Origin: Urechis unicinctus
Lineage: Eukaryota > Annelida > Polychaeta > Xenopneusta > Urechidae
Assembly (NCBI GenBank): GCA_034190875.2
Contig: CM067343.1
Span: 60,895,652 to 60,959,651, forward strand
DNA length: 64,000 bases
Direction: 5' to 3'
Shown: positions 1 through 13,100 of the stretch, one piece after another
Numbering within the stretch: the stretch's first letter is position 1
Layout of the letters: every line of letters starts with the position of its first letter
Program-made: the position numbers and the translations under genes
Notes under the pieces: generated by a model
The model's input: only the letters and a program-made list of their open reading frames with translations
Told to the model about the DNA's origin: nothing
The model's database searches: none

Positions 1-2550
1 AGTACAGCATCGCAATGATCGGGGCATCCAGCTTATAGAACGCAATGAGGAAGTGTGCATCTTCTATGAAAAAGTCAACATTCAAGGTCAGTGTGAAGTT
101 CATATGGAGTTGTGGAGTAGATTATTACAGGTCTTATCCGCAATCCCTGGGGTAGAGAGACCGCAGGATTCCAGAATTTTCTGGGGTTTTTGAATACGTT
201 CATACATCCAAATAATGCTGAAGCTTTGAGGTGTACAACTGTGTGTAAATCTTAATGTCACCCAATCGATAACCGAACGCTCTCTTGTCCACCTCTACCA
301 TGACATAGTAAAGATTGACTCGATGGAAATTGGGATATATCCTTAAATAAAGGTATGCTAACAGCCACAAGCAAGATTTAACATCATTTCAGAGTGGGGA
401 ATCTAATGCAATGCTCAAAATGTCACAACTAGGTGTTGATTGAAACCATTAATTTCATCATTGCATCCCAAACTCACCCGCCCAGGTGGGTGAGCGCAGA
501 AGGCAAAAGTTGCTTGAAGTCACAAAGCTAGCGAGTTTCAAGTTAACCCAACATGATTTTGAACTTCAGTAAATGAAAAATAACTGTGAAAAAAAGATAA
601 CCTGGGACCTCGCCCTGATGTTGGTGCTTTAATTTTTTTCCCAGATTTCAGAGGTTGTAATGCACTATTCAACAGTTTATCTCCCGACTAGATTACTGTC
701 AACAATGTTATTGTGTGTATATCATTATTTATTTCTTTGGATGTTGATTGCAGAGCAAATGATCCGCAATGGTGATGTGGAGCTTCAGGCACGTGAAGAA
801 GAAATCAGGTTCCTTAAGATGCAGCTTGCAGAGGAACAGAGGGCCATAGCCGTGCTCAGGAAGAACCTGCCTAACAAGCGCAACTACGAACAGGAACTGG
901 TGACCCTGCAGATTCAGGTAGCATGGGTCATGTGATGACTATTTTTCATTTCCTCTTGGATATGGTATTGGGATTGGCATTTTCAACGATGTTTGTGAAG
1001 ATGAATTTGTTGGTTGCAGCTGTCCCAGTGTCAGGACCGCATGCTGGAGCTGGAGAAACAATTAGAGAACCCACACGATGAGAGCCGTGTCAGGTTCCTC
1101 GAGGGAAAAGACTTGACTCCTGGAGAGATGCAAGAAAAATTAGAGGAGGTACCTAGCGGATCATTATTGTTTGTAATGCATGCACTGATCAAGTGACCCA
1201 GTCTCCATCCTGTATGTGTGGCAACAATCGCAGCGGGATTTAGTTTGAATACTTCGTATTCTCTCTAGTTAAATTAGGTTTCAAACTGCTTCTATTCGAT
1301 TCCCTTTATTGGGATGTTGCAAATAGTGCGTGTGATATTCGTCAATCCACCTGTTCACAACCATATTGGGGACACCACACTTTTCTCTATGTAAATGTCT
1401 CACATAGTTCATGGTGACAGCCAACATTAATTTGATAAAATGATGAATGTTGTGAAGTTGGAGGTTCGTTTGGCGGAGAAGGAAGAGAGTATGCTGGAAA
1501 AAGATCTCATCTTCGAACAAGTGTGTCGTCTTGCTAACCGCGTACACAAGAAAGCAGATGCAGGGAAATCAGACACTCTGTACCTGGCCAAGAATGTGAG
1601 TCCATATTTGTTCTAACTATCACCTAAATATCATCATCTTCTTTCTTTGCAAGATGAAAGGTTTTGCCTAAAAAAACTTGCTGGATAGTGTTATTAATGG
1701 TTTGATTGTGTGATTAGGTGAATGAGCTGCAGGCTAAGATCAAGGATGTGACCAGGAAGATGATGGCCATGGTGTCTGAGCTCTCCATGCATCAGGCTAA
1801 TGCTCTTAAACTTCAACAGGAGGTCAAGGTCAGATGCCGTTTATTTCCCCTCATTTGCTTTTATGATTCAAGAGATGGCATATATGACGTTAAAGAACCA
1901 CCACATTACGATACTGGGCGTATATTGCCTGTCATAGTAACCATATTTTGCTTTACTCAATATAAGTGTTATTCCACACATAATAAGAATATATCTATCT
2001 GATGATACATTTGTTGTGTGTTGCAGGAGAAGGAATCTGAGTTGGAGCAGTGTTACATGCGCATGGAGAAGGGCGAGCCCCCAAGTAACGAGATAGAGAG
2101 AGACTGGCAAAGGATGGTACGTGATGATGAATACAAACAGCGCGAGCGTGAGGTTGGCAAAATGGTAAGCTTCTTTTCACCACTTGTTACTCGTAATCCA
2201 CGTTTAAAAAAAATATACAAATAGGTTTCTCCGTTATCTGGATTAATAACGTATTACTTTATATTTTATTGTTTCCAAATTTAAAAAAAATTATACTTTT
2301 AATCTCTGTTTGGGTATTAGAATGAAAGGATTTTTTTGTTTTTTAGGCTGCAGAGGACGAGGAGCAATATGCCCTTCCTGGAGGGTCAGTCACCACGGCT
2401 GAACCTCGTCCCAATGCCTACATCCCTGACGATGAACTGGAACTACCCATCCCAAGACCCTATGGGGCTCATGCTCCATACAAACCTAATGAACCAGGTG
2501 CTACAATGCGCCACATCCGCAAACCAATCCCAAAACCAATTGAGATCTAG
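1..2550 (+). CDS. CCDC146: CCDC146 (coiled-coil domain-containing protein 146), 3' part
   Basis: Coiled-coil protein of centrioles and cilium/flagellum microtubules; the 5' exons lie outside the window. Exons read as 1-86, 754-917, 1020-1148, 1458-1595, 1718-1828, 2027-2164 and 2347-2550, all with GT-AG borders and compatible phases. Most of the protein is charged heptad-type coiled coil (for example [15 protein letters not shown] and [15 protein letters not shown]). The last exon carries the family's non-coiled C-terminal signature: [19 protein letters not shown], then [17 protein letters not shown] and a TAG stop. This C-terminus is close to the remembered human one (PNAYIPEADATLPLPKPYG, then MRHIRKPVIKPVEI), so the family call is firm. 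The gene ends tail-to-tail with RAD54L2. Confidence 0.93.
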
Positions 2551-2815
2551 ACTTCTCCATGCTTTAGACATTTTTCACATGAAGTGTGCTTTGTGTGAGA
2601 AATATTCAAGTAAAGACACACACATACCATATATATAATATTGTACCTTTGTTCCATGCCTCTATGAAGGTGTAATTTGTTGTACAAGTCACATTTTTTT
2701 TATATTAGGTTCATAATTATTGATGTTCCTACCTGTCAGTGTTTTGTATGGAGTTTTCTGTGATACTCTGAGCTGTGATTGCCAATTATCATATGGTTTT
2801 AATGGGTGATATTAC

Positions 2816-2821
2816 AAATAA
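2816..2821 (+). terminator. CCDC146 poly(A) signal
   Basis: AATAAA lies 266 bp after the CCDC146 stop codon. It is the first canonical signal downstream on this strand and implies a 3' UTR of about 290 bp. Confidence 0.6.
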
Positions 2822-2840
2822 AAATTGATATATACTCTCT

Positions 2841-4540
2841 CCATTTTGTTTGACTTTCAAAATGCATATTTTGTGGCATAGCATCTAGCCCAACTATGAA
2901 GAAAGTCAGGAGAGTCACCTGCAACTGACACCTTGATAATACATTGTACTGAACATGTTAATCTCGCATTCTTCATACATACATCAAATGACAAGATATC
3001 CATATTTTCAACCAAACCATGCAGCCCACAAAACGGCTTAATTATGCATTTGTTCATGTGTTCATTTACAGATTATTTTCGACCAACACCAATGTGTATG
3101 ACCTGGAAGTTTTTAACCTTTAAATTGAATTCTGATTCTCTTTAGACTCATAACCAGCTTTAAAAAAAATAGTATTTCAAATCTGTTGGTAAACTATGTA
3201 TTAAAGAACATCAAGAGTTCTCAACAGACCAGTCCAGTGGCTGGTTGTAAGCTTTTACCAGGACCAACACAGAGCAAGCAGGTCTGTATTTCATTCAACT
3301 TAATCAGCCCTAGAAAAGAAGAATAAGTCTGGTGCATGCTGCCTACAATAATTTAAGTTTTATTGTACATGACACTACACCTACTTCTAGATAAAGGTAC
3401 AAGACAAAAACCAAATATTGCGTGGTTCAGAGCACAAGCATAATGGTGTGAAATTCAAAACATACTTTACATAACAGTTGACACCACACATTGTCAACTG
3501 CAACAAGGAGTGATTTGTGTCATCACAACAGTTGCACAATCAATGATTTCAGCAGAAGCATTTATGAGGGAAACACAAAGAAATAGAAATGTGAATGAAC
3601 TGGACAGAAACTCAACAACTACCATGGGTATGGTGCTTACTCTACGCTAAGTGGAGGGCAGAGTATAGTCATAAGTCTAAACGCATCAGTCATCATTTCA
3701 ACATTTTGTGGAGTAGCATTATCTGGCCAGTGACGATATTACCATAATCAGATGTGCCAATCAACTCTAGACCACACACTATCTAGAATATTACAGCTCA
3801 GCACACCCTAGGCATTCATCTCACAATACCATAGAGTTGGGTTTTTAACTGTTAGCATGAAGTACGAGTATACATTTATCAATAACATAATACAAAGTGT
3901 AAAACCAAGAAAGAGACAAGCTTGTTGAGACAAAGGAAACGAACGTGGCACATATTGTCCCATACATAGTCACATGCACATTATACAGCTATCTCACACA
4001 CACTACCACATGGACAACAACAACAAAGAACAAACCACTTCATTGATAAATACAATTGTTGCCCTGTATATGTCAACGAGATCCTTCAATAAATTTGGAT
4101 AAAACCTGATTTCCGTCAATAATTACACAACCAATGTGACCGTGTATATCAAACACGAAGCTCTCTCTCCATGAATGAGAGAGAATCAGTTGTGTTTACA
4201 CACATGATCAGACATAGGCAGTGGCCACTGGTAGATATAGCTACGCAATCAACCTGACTAGGTGAACACTCACTACAATATAATCAAAGGGGGTGATGCT
4301 AAGTGAGCAGACAAATCAAACACCAGAGTCAAAGTGGCAATTACTTTTTCTTTTCTATCATGACAGAACTCATTGAATAGGACTCTGTACATAGTCCAAC
4401 CAGCCAATATATTTTTCTTATATATAATGATATACATGTACATGTTTCTATAATATAATATAATTTGTATGCACATTCCATAGCACGATACTGCAAGCAA
4501 ATAAAAACTGTCTTCCAACTTTTATACATTTCCTACAGGC
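2841..4540. other. Convergent 3' region between CCDC146 and RAD54L2
   Basis: No coding potential on either strand. On the minus strand AATAAA (3358-3363) is a candidate RAD54L2 poly(A) site, which would give RAD54L2 a 3' UTR of about 1.2 kb (about 3340-4540). About 500 bp then separate it from the CCDC146 poly(A) signal. The sequence is AT-rich and no repeat family was recognised. Confidence 0.5.
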
Positions 4541-7125
4541 TTATTTTCGATCCATGGGGTCCTTGGTGGGGGGGCCTCCCATTTGTCCAGGGTAGTCATA
4601 AGGTGGCATATAGCCAGTAGGATGAGGAGGCATGTAGCTGCTAGCAATGGGGTTGGCGTAGGGCATGGGAGGGAGGTAGGTGGGGCCGCTGAATCCTCCC
4701 CCAAATGACGAGGCTGTGGATGGTGGAGCATTGGGTGCTATGTAGTTAGCATGTGGAGCGTAGCTGGGTTGGGGGACATAGGGGAAACCTGGTGCAGAAT
4801 AGCCCATGTGAGACGGGAACTGGTTCATGGGAGCTGATGGAACATTAGGGTACATATTGAAGCTGCTGCTTCCCGTCACATCGGTGGGGTCGAACCCCCG
4901 GGGGGCGCCACTACGCACGTCTCCACTATCGGCTCCCCATTTCTCACCAGAACGTGGTAAGAAGTTATCCTGTACCCCGAAGTCAGCTAAGCCAGTAAAT
5001 CCCTCTTTGTTGAAAGAGGAGCTGTTTGTGCTTGGTGTGATGTGAGGATCAGTGCCACTGTACCCAGCCATCTGTCCCATTGCACGACTGTTCGGATCAT
5101 ACCCACTAGCCTGGCTATAATTTCCAGTGATATCAGGGCCAAAGTTACTCATACCAGTACTGGACACAGTGCTGTAACTTGAACTAACTGGAACAGAGGC
5201 CACAGAAGTGGAGAAACTTGGCTCAAAGCTAGACTGCCGAGAAGTGGGTATGCTATCAATGCTCACACCATAAGCCCCTGGTCTACTGTGGTCACTGAAC
5301 ACAGGCAGAGTAGCACGGGTCAGACCTTTGACCCCAAATGCACTGGATGACCCGGTGTGAGGGGAAGTGTGGTGCGTAAATGCACTAGGATCCTGTACAG
5401 ATTGTGGTGGTGTTAATGGAGCTTTAACTTTATTTCTACTCCTGTCTGTATGTTTGTTAGGTTTTGTAGGTGTTCCTGGTGTAAAGCTTTCCTCTGGCTT
5501 TTTACTGGCAATATAACTATCTTTACCTAGCTGAGGATGCGACTGGCTCTGTGGGTTGAAACTATTCCCCACAGACACATTAGGAGTGGAGGTAAAATCA
5601 GACGAGCCTAAATTGGATTTCTCAGCAAAACTTGCCGACTTCTCACCACCAAACCCCTCACCAAGCTGGCTGAGGAAACTACCCTGTGACTGAGAGGTGT
5701 ATGTATCAGGTGTTGAGTTGATGCCATAGGGTGTGAAGTTACTGGGCTGAGAGTATTCAGCCTGGTTGTAGTTGGGAAGGCCCTGGGGAGCAGGTGGGCC
5801 ATTATAAGGGCCCTGGTTATAGCCTGGCTGACCAGAAGGCCACACAGAGTGCTGAGGCACACCCCATGGGTAGTGGGGTGACATGCCATAAGGAGGGGGT
5901 GGGGGCATATTGGCCGAGGGCACGAAGGGACTGGGGTGATATGGGGGAGGCACAGACCCTCCACTGCCATTACTTATTGCTCCTGAAGCAGGGAAGCTGG
6001 GATCTTGGGCCCCGTGTGATGGCAAGACGGGTATCGGGGGTGGAAGAAAATTATCAGTACCCATGCCCGGTTTGGGGGCCATATCACCGGCCATCATAGG
6101 TGGTGATCCCATCATGGAAGGGAAACCTTGTTTCTGAGGATCCATTCCCCTATCACTGTCACTCCCTTCTCCATAAGCCTTGTTTTCCATGTCTTTTTTG
6201 GTGGGTTTCTTTTTCTTCGGGGTCTTGACTACGCCGGGTTCTTTAGGCTTGGTTTCTCTGGGTTTGCGGGGCTTCTTAGCTTTCTTCTCCTTCTCTTCAC
6301 CACCAGCCACACCCCCGTCTGTCACACTCGAGTCAGTAATGCCATCCTCAGACTGGCCAGCATCTTTTTTCTTCTTACCACCTTTCTTAGGTTTGGTGGG
6401 TTCTGCTGTCTGTAGTGGAGTAACAGGCAGTGGAAACCTCATCCCAAAGCCCTGTGGTGGGGGAACACCGGTCTGTGGGGGCTGCACTGGGCTGGGAGCA
6501 GGGAGATGGGGTCGGTTCAAGTTCATGATTTTATTGACATTGTCAGCAACTTGCTTCATGGTCTCAGCATCAGTCTTGTTGCTAGGAGCAGCAGCTACCT
6601 CTCCATCACCCTGAGCACCTGTTACATCAGCATCTTTCCTCTCCCCATCATCAGCAGCCTTCAACCCCTCTGAAGAACCTGTGGTTATTGGTGGATTTGT
6701 AGAAGCAGGTAACTGCACCTCAACTCCCTTGGTTTGCACATTGTCCTCACCATTGCCCACCACTTTTTCCAACTCTTTATCATCAGAACTTTTAGCATCC
6801 ACATTGGAGCCAGGACTTGATCCTGTTTTAATGAGGCTGCCACCAGAAAGGTTGTTGTCCTTCTTGCCAATGAGGGGATTGGTGGCAGTGATGGGTGTCT
6901 GTCTCTTCATGAGACTGATCAGGCTCTCCTTGGTGAGGGGCCCACTGCCTGGAGGTTTGTTGATGATGATCTGACGATTCTTGCCACCTGACAGGATGGA
7001 CACTACATTACCTTTGGTAATGATTGGCACAGTCACCTGTTTCTTAGCTCCAGTTTCTTTCAGCCCGACTGGTTTGCCTTCCTTAGCTGTGGCAAGGAGT
7101 GTTATGGCTTTCTGCATCCCAGCAC
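4541..7125 (-). CDS. RAD54L2: RAD54L2 last coding exon (Pro/Gly/Ser/Tyr-rich tail)
   Basis: A single 2,585-nt exon encodes residues of about 1869-2729. It opens with [19 protein letters not shown] Lys-rich, probably nuclear-localising block follows ([13 protein letters not shown] to [15 protein letters not shown]). The remainder is a long low-complexity stretch rich in Pro, Gly, Ser, Tyr, Asn and Gln ([32 protein letters not shown]). The vertebrate C-terminal tail is also Pro/Ser/Tyr-rich but much shorter. I see no folded domain. Long open frames on the opposite strand here are composition effects. Confidence 0.93.
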
Positions 7126-10100
7126 CTGTCATGGATTACACAGCATATTTTGATTGCTTAACTTAATCAACTGGAGAACATAACTGCACAACAGGTAGAA
7201 ATCACTGTTACCTGTAAATCAATACCTGGAATGTATACATAATGAAGATGGTATTCAAAAGTTAAAAACTTGTATGTTTCCTACAAAACGAATAAGACTC
7301 ACTGGACGATGAGGCAGTAAGTATGGTGGCTGTTTTCTGACCAGCGCTCGACTGTGTAGGTGCGGAAGTAGTCAATACAGTGACAGCCATGCTCCTCTTT
7401 TCACCAGCCTCCCCGTCACCAGACTTGACCCTCCTCCTGCGCCCCCCCTCACCATCTGACTCAGACTCAGACACACCAGGCGACACATTGCCATCATTCT
7501 TGTTAACCTCCTCCTCAGGTACCAGCTTAGGTCCAACTATAGGTCCCTGCGATGTGGGTGCCACAGGGCTTTTGACAGCTGTACGAACAGCAAAGATTTT
7601 GCCCTGGTTGGTACGGATGTAAACACCTTTGGGAGTTTTGATGACTAGTACACTTTCTCCTGCTGGAATCTTCTGTGGCCCTGAAGTAGAGGATGTGGTA
7701 CCTGGTATGGTAATATCTGTCAAGCACACACAGTTAGACTCATGACATGGAGTTAGTTAAGCGCCAAATCCAGAAATAAACATAGCACTTGGCAGAAGTT
7801 TCGATGACCCTACACATTGTAGTGACAGACCTGTGGTAGTTTTGACTTGCTGCACAGACACCCCAGGTTTAAGAGCAGCTGTCTGTAGACGAGCAACACC
7901 AGGTCGGCCTGGTATCTGACCAGCACTTGTCTGGGGTCGCATGGGAATAGGGGTTGACATCATAGGCCTGACACTGGCTACAGGACGCCCACCTGACATA
8001 GGGTACCTGCCAAATGTACACCAAACACTCAATAAAACAAGCATTTAGTTGATTGTATACATTGTCAGTAATTGACACCAAAGCAATATTTTAACCATTA
8101 AAACCATCCAAAATCATTATTTTTTAGCTAGTTCCTATGAGGCTATTGCCAGATGCCTGCCTCATATTGGTGATGCGTGGGAGCTCTCCAGAGAAGCCCG
8201 GCTTGGGGTAATACGCAGCGTAGGAGGGCCGACTGAACCCCCCACTCATCTTCTTCTCCATCTCATAGCCCTGTTTAGCCAGACGTTTCTCAGACTTGGT
8301 GAGCTTCTGGTCTTTTCTGTCAATCAAGAGGGATTCATGGCTGAATGGCTCCTATAACATAAAACCCACAAAAGTTGTTAAACATCGAGAGATAAAAGAC
8401 AGATGAAAAGCCAATGAAGGCATTATCAGTTATCAGTTTTTTTTGTCAACTGTCAATATACAGTTTACAATGCTACTTTATTTCATATCAAATTCAATCA
8501 TTGGCAGTGACGGGATAGCTCCTTTAGGCATAAGCCCTTGACCAACCCTCATTGTAAAAGCAAACAAACAGCCACTATGGACCAGCATGTTAACAGGTGA
8601 TTTATGGTAGCTTTATATAGTAATCTTTTCATGGGTTTCTAATTTAATGCTAATTTTAACTGATTAATGAAAATGGCTCCAATTTTTTTGTAAAGCAGCT
8701 TTTGGTATCGAATAGTTCTTATTGCATTGGGAATGTGATTTCACAGACCTGACTGTTTGTATAAATATGTTGAATGGCTTTTTTTTTTGTGGTGGGCTTA
8801 TGTGTGTTGATGTTAGCAAGTTGTGTCAGAGTGGCTGCAGGTATTATGTATATAGAGTGCACAGATATTCAATACAGTATTTGTTGGTTGAGTATTTGCC
8901 AAGTGTATATTAGAGCCTGAATTTGTCCTAGAATTTCTGCAGTCACAATCTGTGAAATAGGGATGTGGTGGGTGTGATGTATTTGTAATTGCTTGGATGG
9001 CTTTTTTTTTTTTTGGCAGTCCTTCCAGTCAGAGATATTAGGACAATCTTCGAACTTGCTAACAACAACAAGGTGTCCTCAACCTACTTTAGTGATCCAT
9101 TTATGGTGGATCCTGAGCACTGGCATCAACACAGGATCAGAGGTTTTGTTTTCAAAACACTGTGGGTCAAGTACTGGCATATCTTGGTCCTGTAAAACAT
9201 AAATGTCAGGTTAGTGAATGAAAGCATGGTATATATCATCCACTGTACAGCCAGAATAACAACACAGAACAAAATACAAAGATCTCACCAAAAAATGTCT
9301 ATTTCCATTAGGTTTATTAAATAACCATTGTGTTCAATATATAACCATCAAATCAAGTCATTAACCACTGGTTATATGACAATTAGGTCCAAGCTATTAC
9401 CATAAGGTTCATCATACATTAATCTAGTGCAGTTCTTAACCAATGCATTCTTTATAAAACCACCAGGTTGAGGCTATAACCATTGGGTTCAATGGTCTAT
9501 GACAAGTGTTCATCAAATAACCACCAGGTCCAGTCTTCATACATTGGTTTCACAATATAACCATTCAGTTCACAAAACATAACCATCAGGTCATTACTCA
9601 CCTTGTACTCCAGAAGGATATCAGCTGTTTTCTTGAGCATGTTCTGCGGGTTGAGTTCATCCACCACGCGATCAGACATACCCTGTTTATTGATCTGTCT
9701 ATCATATATTTTCTTCTCAAGTGTGTTATCAGTGACAAGGCGGTAGACGTAGCAGGGCTTTATCTGACCATAGCGGTAGACTCGACAGACAGCTTGACAG
9801 TCGTGACAAGGATTCCAAGAGGCGTCGAAGATGACAACAACTCGGTTAGCACCTACCAGGTTGATACCCAGACAACCAGCCCTGGTACATACATAGACAG
9901 GCAGAATAACCATAGTGAAAGGGTCGGGTGGACTGCAAGAGGCTGGAAGGGGTCAAACACTTAAAGAGAGGACACAGTCAAGGGCTAAGCAGGTTAGAAG
10001 CAAGTTTAATGGAAAAATGCTGTTCTTTTTCCAATGCTGTTTCTAAACTACTCAGTTCCATGCCATTGAGAAACACTAACAACACGTAACTGGGCAGCAG

Positions 10101-13100
10101 CCCAACAACTAGTGTATTTTGCCAAATATGTCGAGCAAGTTACCTTGTAGACAAGAGGAAGAGATGGACATTGCGGTTGTCAGGTCCATTGAACAAGTTA
10201 ATCAGCTTTTCCCTGTCCAGCCCTGATGTACTGCCATCTAGACCTAGAGTATACAATCAGACGAACTTCCACATCATGTCATCATTTCAACGTGAATTTA
10301 TTCTTATCCGATACTATATTTCAGACATCTGCATTTAATATTCGACAAGTATTTTTTTTTATCAAGGCCTGTTACACTGAATTAGCTGCGGTTGTGTGGA
10401 ACTCACGGTAGTAGCTCTTGTTTTTGGCCCACTTGTCCTGTGTGCCTGGTATGTTGGTGCGAGAGAGGAACTCCTCGATCAGGTTTAGTGTGAACAAACT
10501 CTGACTGGTACACACACACACAACATGACAAATCACCACATACCAGCTCCAAAGTCATACGTCAATCTACAAAGCCAATGTTCCCACCCCATCTCCCTTC
10601 ACAATGTACGTTTACATGATTGAACGAAAATAACAGTACAAGTGTTGCCCAGTAAGCTGCCTACCTAAATATGAGGAGCTTATCGCCAATCTCCACACAG
10701 TGCTGTATGATTGAGAGGAGCACTACCAACTTGCCACTGTGTTCGGCTGTCCCCACCTTATAATTCTCTAGAATTCCCTCTGCCTGCACACACAAACAAC
10801 ACAACATTACTAAGTAGAACTCAGCTGGGATTCATTCCAAGAATGGTGAACGCAAAAAAGTCATCATTAGTGAGATTTGTCCTGGGATAATTGCCTTACC
10901 CATTCATAGGTGATGACAGGTTCCTTCTTCTCGATGAAGGGAGTGGGTGTGTCATCGAGCATGCGTGAGGGGGGGCGGGAGCTACATGTGGTGCTCTCGG
11001 ATGGAGTAGGGGAGGAGGTGGTACTCCGGGCCGGGCTCTGTGGCAGCTTCAGCTTACCACCACCACGACCCTTCTTACCCGCCTGACCTTCTATGTCGCC
11101 TTTACCATCGTCAATGTCAAGGTCGTCGTCAGTGATTTTCCTTTGCTGGACGATGTTGTTCAGGACATCAGGATGGTTCCATATCTATAGATGACACAAC
11201 AGATGGGAATATTACCCAAAGAAAACTGTAAATTCAGCATCGTATATAAATACAAAAAGGCCACCTTTTTGGTAGATAAATGCAACACTACTGATTGATC
11301 CGTCTCAGATGGGTTACTAAAGATTGAGTGTTAATTCACAATCATCTGTGTTTAATTAATTCAAATTTGTCAGCCAACCCATAACAGAACGGACCACAAC
11401 CATGGGAGTAGCCAAGGAGCCAAGAAGACTTAGCAGAACACCATGTGATCTCTCACCTTACAGAAGACCGAGAATGCTTTGAGGGGATTGTTACTGGCCC
11501 AGGAAGCTAGACCACCGCCCTCTGGATCATCCATGGTGCCTACAAACTTGTTATAGAGTTGTCTCTGAATGGGTGACATGCGCACCAGGAGTACAAACTC
11601 CTCTTTCGGGGGTAGGGCTGTCTGCAGCACTCCATGTCCCCTCCTACAACAACATCACACATCACCATTACATCTAACTCATACCGCAATAGGTTTTGTC
11701 ATATTAATTCAATTATTGGTAGTCTATCAGATGGCCCCTGTGCACTTGGGTCTGTCAGCATGTAAGCATAAGACATACCTTGGCTCCCACACATTGGGAG
11801 CCGAGGTCATAGGGTGCAACTCTTCACCTAGACAGTCATTAACGAACCTTAACTAAACCTCATCTTTTATAAATAGTTCACCAAGCAAACATAAACAACA
11901 TATTATATGTCTGCTCCATCTCTATCATAGTTCTTGAAACGTCTCCTGGGTCCGGCAAGCTTACCTCTGCACGAAGCCCTCGAGGAGACTGTGTAGCACA
12001 TGAGCTCGATACCTCATCAGCTTAGCATCCTGTGGAGTACTGTCCACACATTGCCCATTCATGATTGGCCGTTCAAACATGTTACAGAACTCAGTCTTGG
12101 TCCCTAGGTAATTAGGCCTAACAAAGTCCACCATACACCAGTACTCTAGCAGGTTGTTCTGTAGTGGGTAGCCTGTTAACACCACTCGCCGTCTGCAATA
12201 GCACACACATGGTACATCAGATCAAATCACACGGACATCCTTCGGCAATATTTTTAAATCACTGATATCATGGTTCATCAGAGGGTAAATTGATGATTTT
12301 TTTTAAATACCGCTTTTCTGTGAGAAATATCTGGTGATTTAATGATGATGAGAAATGATTATTTCATGGATGATGACAAAGTTAATTTCAATGAGCTTTT
12401 GACCAATTGGGTAGCTTGAGGAGCATTTAAAATTACTTCTCAGAGAATGGTCATTTCTAAGGTACAAATTAATGATTAAAAGTCTTCCAATCAGATGGTG
12501 TGCACTTGGGTCTGTCAGCATGGGAGCATAAGACGTGACCTAATCCCACACATTGGGTGATAAGGGTGCAACTCATTTTTGTTTATCAATCACACGGACA
12601 CACATCTGTCTATATTCTTAAAATTCTCTGATTGACAGAAGGCCAAGCAAGTGACATGGTTCATCAGAAGGAAATCACTGATATCCTGGGGCAATTATTT
12701 TTAAATACGATATCTGATTTCTGTGAGAAATGATTATTTCATGGCTGAGCTGGGTAAATTGATGATGGTTAATATAATCATGATAATGATGCTCCTGGTG
12801 ACTAAATGATTAAGATCAATTCCAAATAATAGCTTAGTATTTAAAATTACTTCTAAGGGAATGGTCATTTCTGAGTTACAAATTAATGAGTAAAATGCTA
12901 AGTCTTCCAATCAGATGGCCCCTGTGCACTTGGGTCTGTCAGCATGGGAGCATAAGACGTGACCTTGGCTCCCACACATTGGGTGCTGAGGTCATAGGGT
13001 GCAACTCATCACATGAAAACTTGTTCATCAATCACACGGACACACTTCTATCTATATTTTAAAATTCTCTGATTTATAGATGGCCAAGCAACTGACTTCG

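Noticed and set aside
6128-6974. Several long plus-strand open frames opposite the RAD54L2 last exon
   Set aside because: They mirror the Lys- and Pro-rich coding sequence of the minus strand (AAG/AAA gives Phe/Leu runs on the other strand) and have no family features.
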